DNA of 64,000 nucleotides from assembly GCF_963678635.1 (NCBI RefSeq), contig NC_087064.1, positions 73,471,465 through 73,535,464 on the forward strand, written 5' to 3'. The position numbers and the translations under genes were made by a program. The first letter of the stretch is position 1, and each line of letters starts with the position of its first letter. Shown here piece by piece: positions 12,378 to 22,572 of the stretch. This DNA comes from Symsagittifera roscoffensis. Taxonomy: Eukaryota; Xenacoelomorpha; Acoela; Convolutidae. The notes below the pieces were generated by a model, which worked only from the letters and a program-made list of their open reading frames with translations, searched no databases and was not told the origin of the DNA.

Positions 12378-13108
12378 CAGTGCTGATTTAAATTATCCGG
12401 ACAAAACAAACAAAACTTGAATTTTCAAACGCTTTTTCTCAAATTGGGTTAAGATTAGACAAAAAGCGAAGAGAACAAAAGTTGCTTAGAATTTCACCAG
12501 AATTAATACGATGCCATTTTTTCTCCGAAATTCTCAACCAAAATTTTACCCCAAAAATGGGTAATTTTGGCTTTTTCAATAAATCAAGAATTACGCTGAA
12601 ACTACTTTGTTAATTGAAAAGAACATTATATCATTAGAAGCCTCTTACGCAGCCCAACAAAGTTGAAGAAGGGATAAATCTCAAAAACCAAGTATAAGAG
12701 AGAAAAGTTTCACTTGATAATCAATAAATGTGACTTTTACTATATAAAACCCAGAATCTTTGCTTAAAAACAAATTTTACACAATTTGCGCAAAATTTTG
12801 GAGAATTAACCCTTCTTAAACTTTGTTGGGCTGCGTAAGAGACTTCTAATGATATAATATTCTCAACAATTAACGAAGTAGTTTCAGCGTAATTCTTGGT
12901 TAATTGAAAAAAAGCCAAAATGACCCATTTTTGGGGTAAAATTTTGTTTGAGAATTTCGGAGAAAAAATGGCATCATATTAATTCTGGTGAAATTCCAAT
13001 TAACTTTTTTACTCTTCACTTTTTGTCTAATCTTAACCAAATTTGAGAAAAACGCGTTTGAAAATTCAAGTTTTGTTCGTTTTGTCCGGATATTTTAAAT
13101 CAACACTG
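12378..13108. mobile_element. Palindromic Tc1/mariner-like MITE
   Basis: Both ends read CAGTG(C/T)TGATTTAAA inward, then TATCCGGACAAAAC, and each is flanked by TA (12376-12377 and 13109-13110). This is the classic Tc1/mariner target duplication and CAGTG terminus. The two arms (12378-12673 and 12810-13108, about 300 bp each) are near-perfect reverse complements around a 136-bp loop. No transposase is present, so the element is non-autonomous. Short open frames inside are by-products of the fold-back structure. Confidence 0.92.
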
Positions 13109-13479
13109 TAGTGATAATTTTAGAAAAATGTCTGTTGTTTGATGGAAAAAGCCAGATAGTCAATATCAAAGACTAATTGTCTTTTCAGAGCCGTCTTTGT
13201 AAAAACAGATGTTCTCTGTCAAATAGCTCAATTTTCAAAGTTTTAAAAATTTTTATTAATATGAAGCAAAACTTATAGTCGCGCCATCGACGTTCTTTCA
13301 TCTTAAGTTTCTTACTTCTTTGAGTCAGGCAATGATTTTAAAAAGGAAGAAAAAATTTTACACGATATTGTAACTGGTAGTATTTATTCGGCTTTTTAGC
13401 GAAGATGAAAACATGATTACATCTCAAATGGCATAATTCCCAAATGGCAAACAAATGAAAAATTTCCCAAATGCCAAAA
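13109..13479. other. Spacer with CCCAAATGGCA motifs
   Basis: The motif CAAATGGCATAATTCCCAAA is present at 13427-13446. Its reverse complement appears at about 15131-15152 and related copies near 49255 and 53560, so it belongs to another dispersed repeat that encloses the next element. Confidence 0.4.
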
Positions 13480-14800
13480 ATTACGAGGCCAAACTGTGCA
13501 TTCTGTGCATTGCAAGCGGATTCCGCAAAAGACCCAAATCAAATTTGTCGTGGAATCCGCATCATTGCTACATTTCTTTGATCTTCTTTGCTGTTTTGGA
13601 TTCCACAAACAAAGACCTAAAACACTGTACCGTTCAAAATTGCTCCAAAGTAGGCCAATTTACGGAATCTGCAAACGTATTCGCGGAATCCAGAACAGTT
13701 TTTAAAATCCACAAACAAATAATGAGACATACGTATAGCTGAATTGAGCTGTTGCGGAATCAGCAACTGTCAGCAGAATCTGCAAATTGTAAATGGAATC
13801 CGCAAATTGTAAGCGGAATCCGCATTTTGGTTGCAAATTCTGTTTACATATATGTATGTGTAGTAGCGTTTAAAACTATATCTTTTAATTACTGCGATGA
13901 TCAACTACCAGTTGGAATGCCAAACATTCGATCTCAATTCCTGTCAAACACCCAATTCCTGTCATCAATCTCAAATCCTGTAAAATAATTCATCAGTTCA
14001 ATTCAAGCCATAAACTAAACCAGAAAATAGTTTGATAAGGCAACATTTTCTGGACTAAATATTGGTGTTTTTGAACTTAAAATTTAAATCTGCTGCAATT
14101 CAATTTTGGGAATTTTATTGAATACTAATTTGCTCAAGTTAGCTAAAAAGATCTTTTACTCCATATGAACAAAATGCTTTGAATTCACGCTCCCAAATAC
14201 TTAATCTCAAAAACAAAATCCCAAATACTGACCTAATACGGCGATATGTCAACCCAAATTTGATTTAACCCAATTACCGAATTAACCCAATGAATTTATT
14301 CGGTATTGTGTTTCCAAACTATGATCCCAAAAGCTGCTTGCAAACACTAAAGTGTGACATCCATTAATTTAATTACCCAATGTTTCAAGATTTGTTCGTG
14401 GATTCTGCTGACAATGGTTAAGTACTTGCTTTTAAATTGCGCATGTACATATGAAAGTTCAGTAATAAACAAATTTCTGAATTCCTTTACAGGGTGCGGA
14501 TTCCGCTTACAAATTTTGCGGATTCCACTAACGTACGCGGATTCCACTTACATTTTGCGGAATCTACTTACAGTTGCGGAATCAAGAAGAACTAGCTATA
14601 TTTGCTTGTTGCGGAGTCCGCAACAAATTAAATGTGCCGACAAAATTTATGTTACAGTTATATGTACGCGGAATTCACGTAAATCTTGTAAGTAGAGTCC
14701 ACTTACATTTTGCAAAATGTTTAAATACTTGTCTCTGGAATCCAGGAGCATACCAACACAAAAATGTGTGCCTATCCAATGCACACTTTGGCCTCGTAAT
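13480..14800. mobile_element. TIR element filled with GCGGAATCCGC repeats
   Basis: The left end ATTACGAGGCCAAACTGTG (13480) is matched by the reverse complement at the right end (CACACTTTGGCCTCGTAAT, ending 14800). The interior contains many short copies of GCGGAATCCGC and its reverse, spaced 15-45 bp, concentrated at 13500-13830 and 14490-14750. No transposase is visible. Open frames here (13455-13742, 13752-13988, 14354-14695) are produced by these repeats. Confidence 0.65.
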
Positions 14801-15539
14801 AACAGTTTTTTGGTGACAATGTGAGAAAATTAGTCAAGTTGTCAATTCAAGTGTTGATTGACATGTTATCTTGAAAAATTGTTGAGTTTTTTATCTAAAA
14901 CAAAAGGCATAAGCTTTTGGTTATAGATAAGCTTCTTGTGGTGGTTAATTTTTTGCGGCAAATTTGTCACTTAACATCTGTTTGGAAGCAATGAATTCCA
15001 AATCTTGTTCACATCATGTTTTCGTTCCTTGACAAAATGTTAGAATTAGAAATTGATAAGAAAACGTTTGAACTACAATGAAAACTTGATATCTATGCGA
15101 TTTGGTAAAAGTTTCATTTTTATGACATTTTAGAATTATGCCATTTGGGAAGTTACCGAAAACATCATCAAAATATCAAAAACTAGAGAAATTTCTCAAT
15201 TGAATTCAATTTTTTTTCGATTTGTGAAACGTATTAAACACAAATGAGCAGCCTCATTTTTTATATTTGTTGGAATTGGACGCTGTGAATAGTATGTTTT
15301 TTTTGAGGGCAATTGTTGTAAAAACGGAAAAATGATTCGTAAAGCACGAAGACAAAATGTATTACACTTAATAAAATCCGAACAAACCAGCGGTTGAATA
15401 AAACCACAGTTATGAGCCAACAATGTTTGTTTAGTTTTAATCAGAAAAAGGAACTGAACCTAATACTAATGATAGGTACATTTTAGGTACATATTTTTAA
15501 ATACATAAAAAAGTGCAATATACTATGCTTATAAAAAAG
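14801..15539. other. Spacer, downstream side of the GPCR fragment
   Basis: AT-rich. It holds the inverted copy of the CCCAAATGGCATAATTC motif near 15131-15152. A 75-codon minus-strand open frame at 15196-15423 has no recognisable domain. Confidence 0.35.
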
Positions 15540-16185
15540 TTATTGTATTGGCTTAAAGGTATGTTTTGAGACGTGTCTACGTAATTGCGCACCACCTATA
15601 AACTTTTTATTCGATATTTTAATCATACTTTCCGACAATTCGTATTGCACGTTTGCGTTGTCTAATCCATCTAATTCAATTGAAAAACTTTTCCTCCTGT
15701 GAACAAGTTAAGGCTAACTTGTCAAAGACTGCGATGTGCTTGAAATCTGAATACCTTCAGAATATTCCTAACACACCAAGACAATCCAGTTATGAATAGC
15801 ATCAAAATTAACCGAATACTTTTTTGCTGACCATTAAGAGGCCAAACTGTTTTTCTTTCGCATACTTTAATTGGTCCGACAAAAACTGAACACGTTTGTC
15901 TTGTCTCTGAATTCCAGAGAACTACACACACTAAATTGTGAGCCCATCCACTGCACAGTTTGGCCACCGTAATTACTGAAAAAAATTACCCATTCACCGA
16001 TGGCGTCCACTAGTATTAGAGCAGGCACCAGAATTGAGATTAGAAGAATGAAGGCGTAGAATTTCTGCCGATTTTTGGTGCTTAGAATAACAACAGCGTC
16101 GCTTCCCTTCACAATAAGAATATACCTCTCAATTGCAATGGCCAGCAGGAATACTGTAAAAGCAGATGATGTGTTTCTCCCTCAA
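15540..16185 (-). CDS. Partial rhodopsin-like 7TM receptor (TM3-TM4 region)
   Basis: On the minus strand, about 16185-15990 encodes F-L-L-A-I-A-I-E-R-Y followed by I-L-I-V-K-G-S-D-A, a basic loop with S-T-K-N-R-Q-K, then a long hydrophobic helix (A-F-I-L-L-I-S-I-L-V-P-A-L-I-L). The E-R-Y sits where class A GPCRs carry (D/E)RY at the end of TM3. The exon ends at 15990 before GTAATT. In-phase candidate exons follow: 15826-15777 (hydrophobic, acceptor GGTCAG, donor GTGTGT) and 15696-15540 (acceptor TTCACAG, serine- and charge-rich tail ending in TAA). TM1-2 and most of TM5-7 are not visible, so this is a partial, possibly dead, gene. Nematode chemoreceptor or neuropeptide receptor are both possible. 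Confidence 0.5.
15833..15973. mobile_element. 141-bp MITE in a GPCR intron
   Basis: The ends ATTAAGAGGCCAAACTGT and ACAGTTTGGCCACCGTAAT are inverted copies of each other and match the termini of the 13480-14800 element. Internal sequence near the right end (TCTCTGAATTCCAGAG) also matches 14735. It lies wholly between the GPCR exon ending at 15990 and the next acceptor at 15827-15829. Confidence 0.7.
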
Positions 16186-16339
16186 ATTATTTTATTTTTT
16201 AAGGGTTGTTTTCAAAATTTTGAAAGAAAATTCGAGCTTCAGTTGGGCTTCTCATCTAATATTTTGTTTTTTTAATGTGTGAGCAGTTTCATGCCAACAG
16301 GGGTGGATTTAGGATGATGGTGGGGGGGGGGGTAGTGTG

Positions 16340-18573
16340 TGTAGAATTGTTGATGCTACTCTATTACATGCGATAGTAACCTAAGCGTTAGATTGATTCG
16401 TCATTAAGTTAGGTAGTACAGCAAACAGACGGTACAGTTCGAAATAGTTCAATCTTCGAAGATATCGTCCCTCCTAATCCAGAAAAAAAATTTTAACAAA
16501 ATCGGCGAACCCCCCCCCCCCCCCCAAAAAAAAAAAATCAGAACTAAGAAAGCTAAAGTAATGAAATTCACAGGAGCGATACTAGAGATGATTTGACCCG
16601 GGCATACAAAAAACGGGACCCCTCAGATCCTTGGGGGGCAAGTGATAACGATCACCGGAAGTGTAAATTGCCCTATCAGAACGCGAAAACTAGCGGCGGT
16701 ATCGGGCTCAAATTTTAGTATGTTGTAGGCCTAGTTAAGGTAGGCTTAAGTTTGGAATCCCAGACCCCTAAGAACCCCTATTCCGGTTTTATGCCCTCCC
16801 TAAGTGACCAACCCCACCCCTAAATTCGGGAAGTCGTTTCTCGGCCTCCAATGAGTGCAGGGAGCTCAAATTTTGAGGGACGATAGGTAATAGCAAGATA
16901 CATCTTGTATTATAATGTGAACCAAATCCGGCTGTTGGACCGGAAGTTATTATTATTTGGAAAAACACCCCTTTAGACCGGAAATAGGCAATTAACGCAA
17001 AGTAATGAACGATGGCATAATGATTTTATTGCAGCAATCGGCATAAGATACAAACCCCCGAAAAATACTCCTTGTGAGTGAAAACCCCCCGGCAACTCCT
17101 TCCGGTGTTAATAACTTTTTTACGGAAAAAGGTATAATGGACCTTAGAAATGGTATAACTTGTGAAGAAATAATGGGATATGAAAGAAACTTGGTAGTTG
17201 GGACCCCCATAGGATTTTAAACCCAAACATAGAAGTTTGACCCTATTTGACCCCTGGGTGACCTCAAGTTGACCTTTGGGCGTTTTGACTCCAAAATTGC
17301 AAGGAAAACCCCAAGATTAACAACGTATTCCACAGCCCAACCCCTGTAACTATAAATGGTCACCTTGCTAAAACTTGGGAGGAAAACTTATATATTGGGA
17401 ATTAGAGCAAAAGCCCATCGAGATACAATCTTACATTGCAACCTTGTGGGGTCAGTTTAGAATAGCAAGTGATCTATCAATAGCATTTCAACTAGACTAA
17501 AGAAAAGTAGTTCCAGAGCAATCTGATAGTAATAGGACTGCAGCATGAGGATTAAGTCTCCTAAAAACTATGAACGGATGGGGATTTTTCTTGGCTTCCC
17601 GTAGGTGACTTTTTGGTTTGATTTGACTACTAATAGACGAACTGAGTTCCCCTGATAGCTAGAAGGTCAAGATTGGAAGAGAGTACAAGTAGAAGTTTTA
17701 GTTGCTTAAAATGAATAAGCTACCAATAAAAAAGGTATCCCCCTACCCTTGGGAGATCGGAACGTTAACTGGATAATTAAACTAAAGACCTTGGGAGGAT
17801 CACTGAGTAAACATAGCATGGTTTGGATGTTTAGTTGAACCCGAGTGCTGAAGTCACTGAGGGAAAAATTAGTTGATTAGAATCGTATGTTGTTTGTTTG
17901 CTTGGTCAAATTGTGACACCTACCGCATACAGGGTAACTAATAAATGTAAAAAGATTGATAAAAGAAACCGAAGTGGGTACGTGGCACGTCGATACGAGT
18001 TGACAGGGGAGGGATATGGTCAAAACACATGTTGTGCGGACGGGTAATAGGGAGTGGCGTGACTTAACTAAAACTAAGTGTAAAGGAAGATAAGGAACTG
18101 GCGAGTACCGGAGAGACTTTAAGAGTCAGAACAGTGGTTCTCAGATAGAGAGGAGATCAATTATTGATAGCGAATCGAGTAGTTAGTTCTCGAAGTAAGT
18201 TAACAACTGTAGCAGAAATAGTAGATAGTTGCTTCTCGTCAGAGATTCTCTAGAGAGAGAATAGTTTAGTGTTAGTGGAGTTAGCTGGAAGTTAATTGCA
18301 ATTCAGCAAAATGGCTGATGAATCGCAGACCTTTCCATTTGGATCGCAGATTTGATTATTAGATTATAAATTGGCCACTGAGAGCCCTCTGTAATTAGAC
18401 TCATACTCAATTGAATTAAATTACAATCGGAGTTTCTTGCGAGTTTATCGAGTAGGGGTTGTAGATAGTAGTGAATCTCGGTCGTCCCGCTGAATTCACT
18501 ACCCAAAGGGCCAATTTGCGGTGTCGTTAGGAAAGAGAGAACGAACCTAGAGAAGCAATCCCCTAATTCTATA
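16340..18573 (+). mobile_element. 5' LTR of Ty3/gypsy copy 1 (L1)
   Basis: The left boundary is set by comparison with the 3' LTR: similarity starts at TGTAGAATTG. The end (ATTCTATA at 18566-18573) corresponds to ATTCTACA in the 3' LTRs, so the family LTR is bounded by the 8-bp inverted repeat TGTAGAAT/ATTCTACA. At about 2.23 kb it is long for a Ty3/gypsy LTR. It contains a 16-base poly-C followed by poly-A tract (about 16509-16537), a TGACC half-site cluster (17237-17289) and no gene. A TGG (18584-18586) about 10 bp past the LTR end could start a primer-binding site. Confidence 0.8.
17237..17289. promoter_or_regulatory. TGACC half-site cluster in L1
   Basis: Five TGAC(C/T) cores lie in direct orientation within about 52 bp (TTGACCC, TTGACCC, TGACCT, TGACCT, TTGACTC). 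TGACCT is the reverse complement of the nuclear-receptor half-site AGGTCA. The cluster is preserved in the other three LTRs (23442-23496, 25405-25458, 29836-29885). The regulatory role is inferred only. Confidence 0.4.
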
Positions 18574-18653
18574 TTGCTGCTCCTGGTTGGCCATATTCTG
18601 GATTGCAGTTGCAAAACGTGTATTGCCAATTGATGATGCGGGTATAATACGAT

Positions 18654-19822
18654 ATGGAAAACCAGGGCAGGCGACTGATTGCTGAAGCGGCAGTTGCAGC
18701 AGCAAACGCGCTGGACCGGCAACATGGCATGTTTTGATTTGGGACGATACGACCAGATCGATTTCCTTCATGTAACTAACAGAGTTGGGCAGACTGGAGA
18801 AAACACTTCTCGTGGGTTGCAGATGCCAACCGGTGAAAGGATAGACAAGCCAGGACGGTACATCCCACGGGTTTGACGGGCTGGGCTCTAGACGAGTTCA
18901 CGAGTATGCCGAATCACTTCAGGGAAGAAGTCGATGGCTTCCCTGAGCCGACATTAGCGAGGATGCTTGCCGAGCTTGATCAGCAGTTGATGCCATTCCA
19001 GAGTCGAGCTGCAGCCAAGGCTGAGTTCAAAAGCCTCATACAAGGCGACAAGGAAGGCCTTAGAGAGTTTTTGAGGAGAGTCAGATCGCTTGGCGATGTG
19101 GCAAACGCAAACATGGTTGCGCAAACGAGAGACGATGTGAACTGTGAACAGTTCATAGACGGTATATTTGATGCGGAACTGCAGGAGCTACGTCTATGCG
19201 AGGAGTTTGAAGATTCCACACAGGCAGTGGATCGAGCCCAGTTTCTGGAACTGGCAAACAAAACTGCCAGAGCGAGGATCAACAAATTATCTTCAGGAGT
19301 TGCAGAGTGTACCAGGCTTGATGTATGGAGCGATCAGAGACGAAGCAGGGGTTGGTGACACGCAGCAGATACGAGTCGAGCTGACAGGACTGCAGACGAG
19401 TACTGATCAGAGACTGGGTCAGATAGCGAGCAAATGCGAATGCAGGGCTCACGGCAGAGTGAGTTGCCGAAGAAGATTGAGTGACAGAACTCGAGACACG
19501 ATGAGTTGATGACAGGGATGCGGATGACCACCGATCGACGGCTGGATCAGGTGGCTTCGCAGATGCAGGATATGATGACAATGATTGGCAGGTTGGTTAA
19601 TTCAGTAATTCCCGCTCCACACTCTAAAAATCTGCTGGGACAGGACCCAACACAGAGGCACAGGCAGTCGACTGGTCTGGATTCTACTGGGAATCGACAT
19701 AGCAATGCGAACCATGGAGATGGCCGTCCAGGTTGTTTCGAATGCGGTCAGATGAGTCACTTTGAGAAAAAGTGTCAGAGAAAGGCTTCGGTTCATTTAA
19801 ACTACCGAGGGCCGGGACAATG
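18654..19822 (+). pseudogene. Ty3/gypsy Gag, copy 1 (frameshifted)
   Basis: The ATG at 18654 begins MENQGRRLIAEAAVAAANAL; the frame is lost after about 27 residues. The capsid-like core is open from 18873 to 19358 and contains L-A-E-L-D-Q-Q-L-M-P-F, E-F-K-S-L-I-Q-G-D and F-L-R-R-V, the helical pattern of retrotransposon Gag. After another frame change a CCHC zinc knuckle is visible at 19734-19775 (C-F-E-C-G-Q-M-S-H-F-E-K-K-C, spacing CX2CX4HX4C), which binds element RNA during particle assembly. At least three frame breaks make the copy non-functional. It lies directly after the 5' LTR, as expected for Gag. Confidence 0.85.
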
Positions 19823-20960
19823 AGCGAGTTCAAAGGAGGCTTTGTCCCGGCCGAATTACAGAGACTACAGGCACCGATGCGAGTCAAACCGACGTATGGT
19901 TTGTATAGGTGGAGTCACAGCGAATGGCCGAAACGAGATGCAGATGTAGACAGTAATACGCTGTGGGAACAAGAACAAGTTCTGTTGGTTTTGGAACGAA
20001 TACCTCGGGGCACAGAGGTCTCTCCCGTGCGGGAAACGAGGGAGCAACCTCAGGCACGTGTCCTGAGATTGAGCCATATCGGGACAGACTAGAGACAGCA
20101 GACGGACAAAAATTGAAGGTGGATGGATGTATCACCAACCGTCTAAAATTCGGCGATTGACGAAGATCTTGATATGCCAGTTGTACCAAAATTGAAAGCA
20201 GAGATGGTTATCGGACTTCGATCGCTGAAGGAAAAACGGTGCACACTGACGTTCAGCCACGATGATGAGGATTTCCTGTGGACGGGAGTGAAAGAGGTTT
20301 CCATGGTTCCCATACATTATCTGCAATCCAATGTATCCTCAAAACGGATTCTCTCGACCCCCCATGATTCAGTTGGGATGAGTTTAGGAGAAGGCGATTA
20401 GAGTAAGGAGAGGAGGCGGCAGTTGATAGCTGCAGTCAAGCAATCCGATGAAGTACTATCCGATGAAGAGGGATGGCCAGCTGGTATTGACGATCACTCA
20501 GCGAGAGCGATTTTCGGAAAAAAGGACGATGACGAAATTGGGGGTTGTCCCAAAGCAATCCCGTTACAAGAGGCACTGCGGAGGTGCAGGCATATGAGTG
20601 TACCCAAAATAATTGCAAGTGTCAACGAGACAGCGACGAATAAAGGCGTCGACAGCGAGTCGATTTGATGGAAACGATTGCCAGGTGGAATTGCGATGAT
20701 GCAAAAAGAAGAAGAAGTGATTGCTCAAAATCTCTACTGGGCGGGCAAATACGACGATATGACTGATATGCTGCCACTAGGAACGAACATCATCCCGACG
20801 GAGCAGGCCATACAGAATAGACTTGAGACTCTGGCCTACTAGTCAAGATGGGATGAGTTGAGTATAAAATATTGGATACTCTACAAGAAAGGGTTTCAGC
20901 GTGATGGCTCCAGGCCTAACCTTCTTATAATTATTCCTGTGGCGGGGCGGAAATTTTTTT
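19823..20960 (+). pseudogene. Protease remnant and deletion scar, copy 1
   Basis: Between Gag and integrase only about 1.1 kb remains. A stretch near 20090-20330 reads, across frames, like the C-terminal half of a retroviral-type aspartic protease (A-D-G-Q-K-L-K-V-D-G, later M-V-I-G-L-R-S-L). The D-T/S-G active-site part is not seen. No YxDD-type reverse transcriptase box or RNase H block was found, although an intact Ty3/gypsy Pol would need about 2 kb for these. Sequence from 20400 to 20930 is GC-rich and gene-like but broken; I cannot assign it. Confidence 0.6.
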
Positions 20961-22260
20961 CAACCTGTTCGATTTGACGGAGATTGGCGGAGGACAGGTT
21001 GCAGTCGTTAAAATGTTGGCAAGATTACGACGAAGATTTTGGTGGCCGACGATGAGAACGGATTTTGAAAGAAAAGTCCAGTGGTGCCTAAGTCGAGCAG
21101 CCCAGATGACAAAAGTGAATACAAAGCGGGCAGAGGGCATATCTCCCTTTGATCCCGAGATCAGATTCAGCACGGTGGCAGTAGATATCTTGGGACCAGT
21201 GACAATGGCGACGAGTACCGGAGCGAAACACGTGCTTGTAATGACGGATCTAGTCACAATGTACCTGATTACAGTTCCCCAGGTGTCAACGGATTCTGCT
21301 GATGTGGCTCGAGAGATAGGAGAAAATTGGGTGCTTCGGAGCTCCAAATGTGCTACATACAGATCAAGGAAAAAATTTTGCTGGCAAAATGATAGATGAG
21401 ATGTGCCGGCTCTTGGGTATTGATAAGACCCAGACTTGCCCGTACAAATCCCAAGCAAATTGGCGGACGTGAAGACATAATACGAAGATGGTTGAAGTGA
21501 TTTTAAAAGTTTGTGCAGAGTACCCGAGGATGGGGGACACGATTTTGCCGTACTTGAACTTTGTATACAATACGACGACTAATCGGATAATGGGAGCAAC
21601 GCCGTTTAGTATGGTGCATGGATAGGAGTGCCAGTATCCGGTTGACGTGTTCTACGCAAAATCTCATGACGAAGTGATGATGAAGGATAGTTTTGCCGAA
21701 GGGCTTGAAGAAATATTCCGAGGCGCACACAGCAGCGTTAGAGAAATTTTCGGGACAGACTAGCGTCGACAAAAGAGCTATCACTGGAAGGAAATTCACG
21801 GAGAACCCTATGCGAGTGGTGACAAGGTCTGGGTGTAGTCAAGGCAACCAAAAAAAGTCAAAGAAGCTTTTCGACCCGATGGAAGGACCATGTGACGACC
21901 AGGATGTCCGAAGTCAGTTAGAGGGTGTCAAAGGTGTCCAATCCGAGTAAGGTGAAGTTTCTGCATTTTGACATGCTGAAACGTTATGCTGAGAAGAAAG
22001 TGCAACCAGAGGAAGCTGCTTCCACGAGGCGACCGGCACCGTATCGTCCGGCGTACTTCTTTGATGGGCCGGAGATGCACGTCAAAGACGAGGCGTTTTG
22101 TGCAAACAACAGGGCGGGACTCAACCATGACCCCAAGGCAAGAACCTGTGGAAAAAATGCCGCGACGTAATCAAGTCCTACTCGTGTAAGAAGGACTCCA
22201 GTTAAGTTTGCGATTCCAAACAGAGTCTTGCTGAACATTGCGTTACTGTTGGATTTTAGC
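20961..22260 (+). pseudogene. Ty3/gypsy integrase and C-terminal domain, copy 1
   Basis: The frame 20974-21399 carries R-R-R-F-W-W-P-T-M and then V-A-V-D-I-L-G-P, the first catalytic Asp region of the integrase core. A one-base shift later another frame gives L-H-T-D-Q-G-K-N-F, the second Asp block. Further shifted pieces include L-P-Y-L-N-F-V-Y-N-T-T, a GPY/F-like segment (F-D-P-M-E-G-P) near 21880 and a proline/arginine-rich tail to about 22255. Integrase joins the DNA copy to the host chromosome; here it is broken by several indels and stops. It is followed by about 310 bp of non-coding sequence, the PPT and the 3' LTR. Confidence 0.85.
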
Positions 22261-22552
22261 TAGGTTTTTAAAAGAGAAGTTGGGTCGTACTGCAAGGAGT
22301 AAAGTTATTAGAACCAAATCCCTTAGTTAGGATTTCTCTAACGTGTAGTGCTTACTAGTCGAATTTGATTAACCAAAACGGGTCCGACCAAAGGGTCTGC
22401 GATTAATTGGCGTAAGTTGGGGACTAGACTAGGAATTTAGAAATGACATTGAGTAGAGTGAGATGATTACGATAGGTAAGGGGTTAGGATAATTTTAACT
22501 TAACTTAGTAGAAAGATGGTACAAAAATGTCTTCAGCATTACTCGGGAGATC

Positions 22553-22572
22553 AAAAGACTAGAAGGGAAGAC
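22553..22572 (+). promoter_or_regulatory. Polypurine tract before the 3' LTR
   Basis: A purine-rich run (AGACTAGAAGGGAAGAC) ends directly at the TG of the 3' LTR. This is the expected position for the plus-strand primer of LTR retrotransposons, and it independently supports the LTR start at 22573. Confidence 0.7.

Noticed and set aside
12721-12918. 65-codon frame inside the MITE
   Set aside because: Lies across the loop and one arm of the palindrome; no homology and no transposase motif.
16507-16537. Poly-C/poly-A tract as a functional signal
   Set aside because: Homopolymer runs in L1 only, absent from the other LTRs; replication slippage or assembly noise is more likely.
18303-18725. 140-codon minus-strand frame in the LTR/gag region
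   Set aside because: Antisense to the LTR end and the Gag start on the plus strand; repeats in copy 2 only because the DNA is duplicated.
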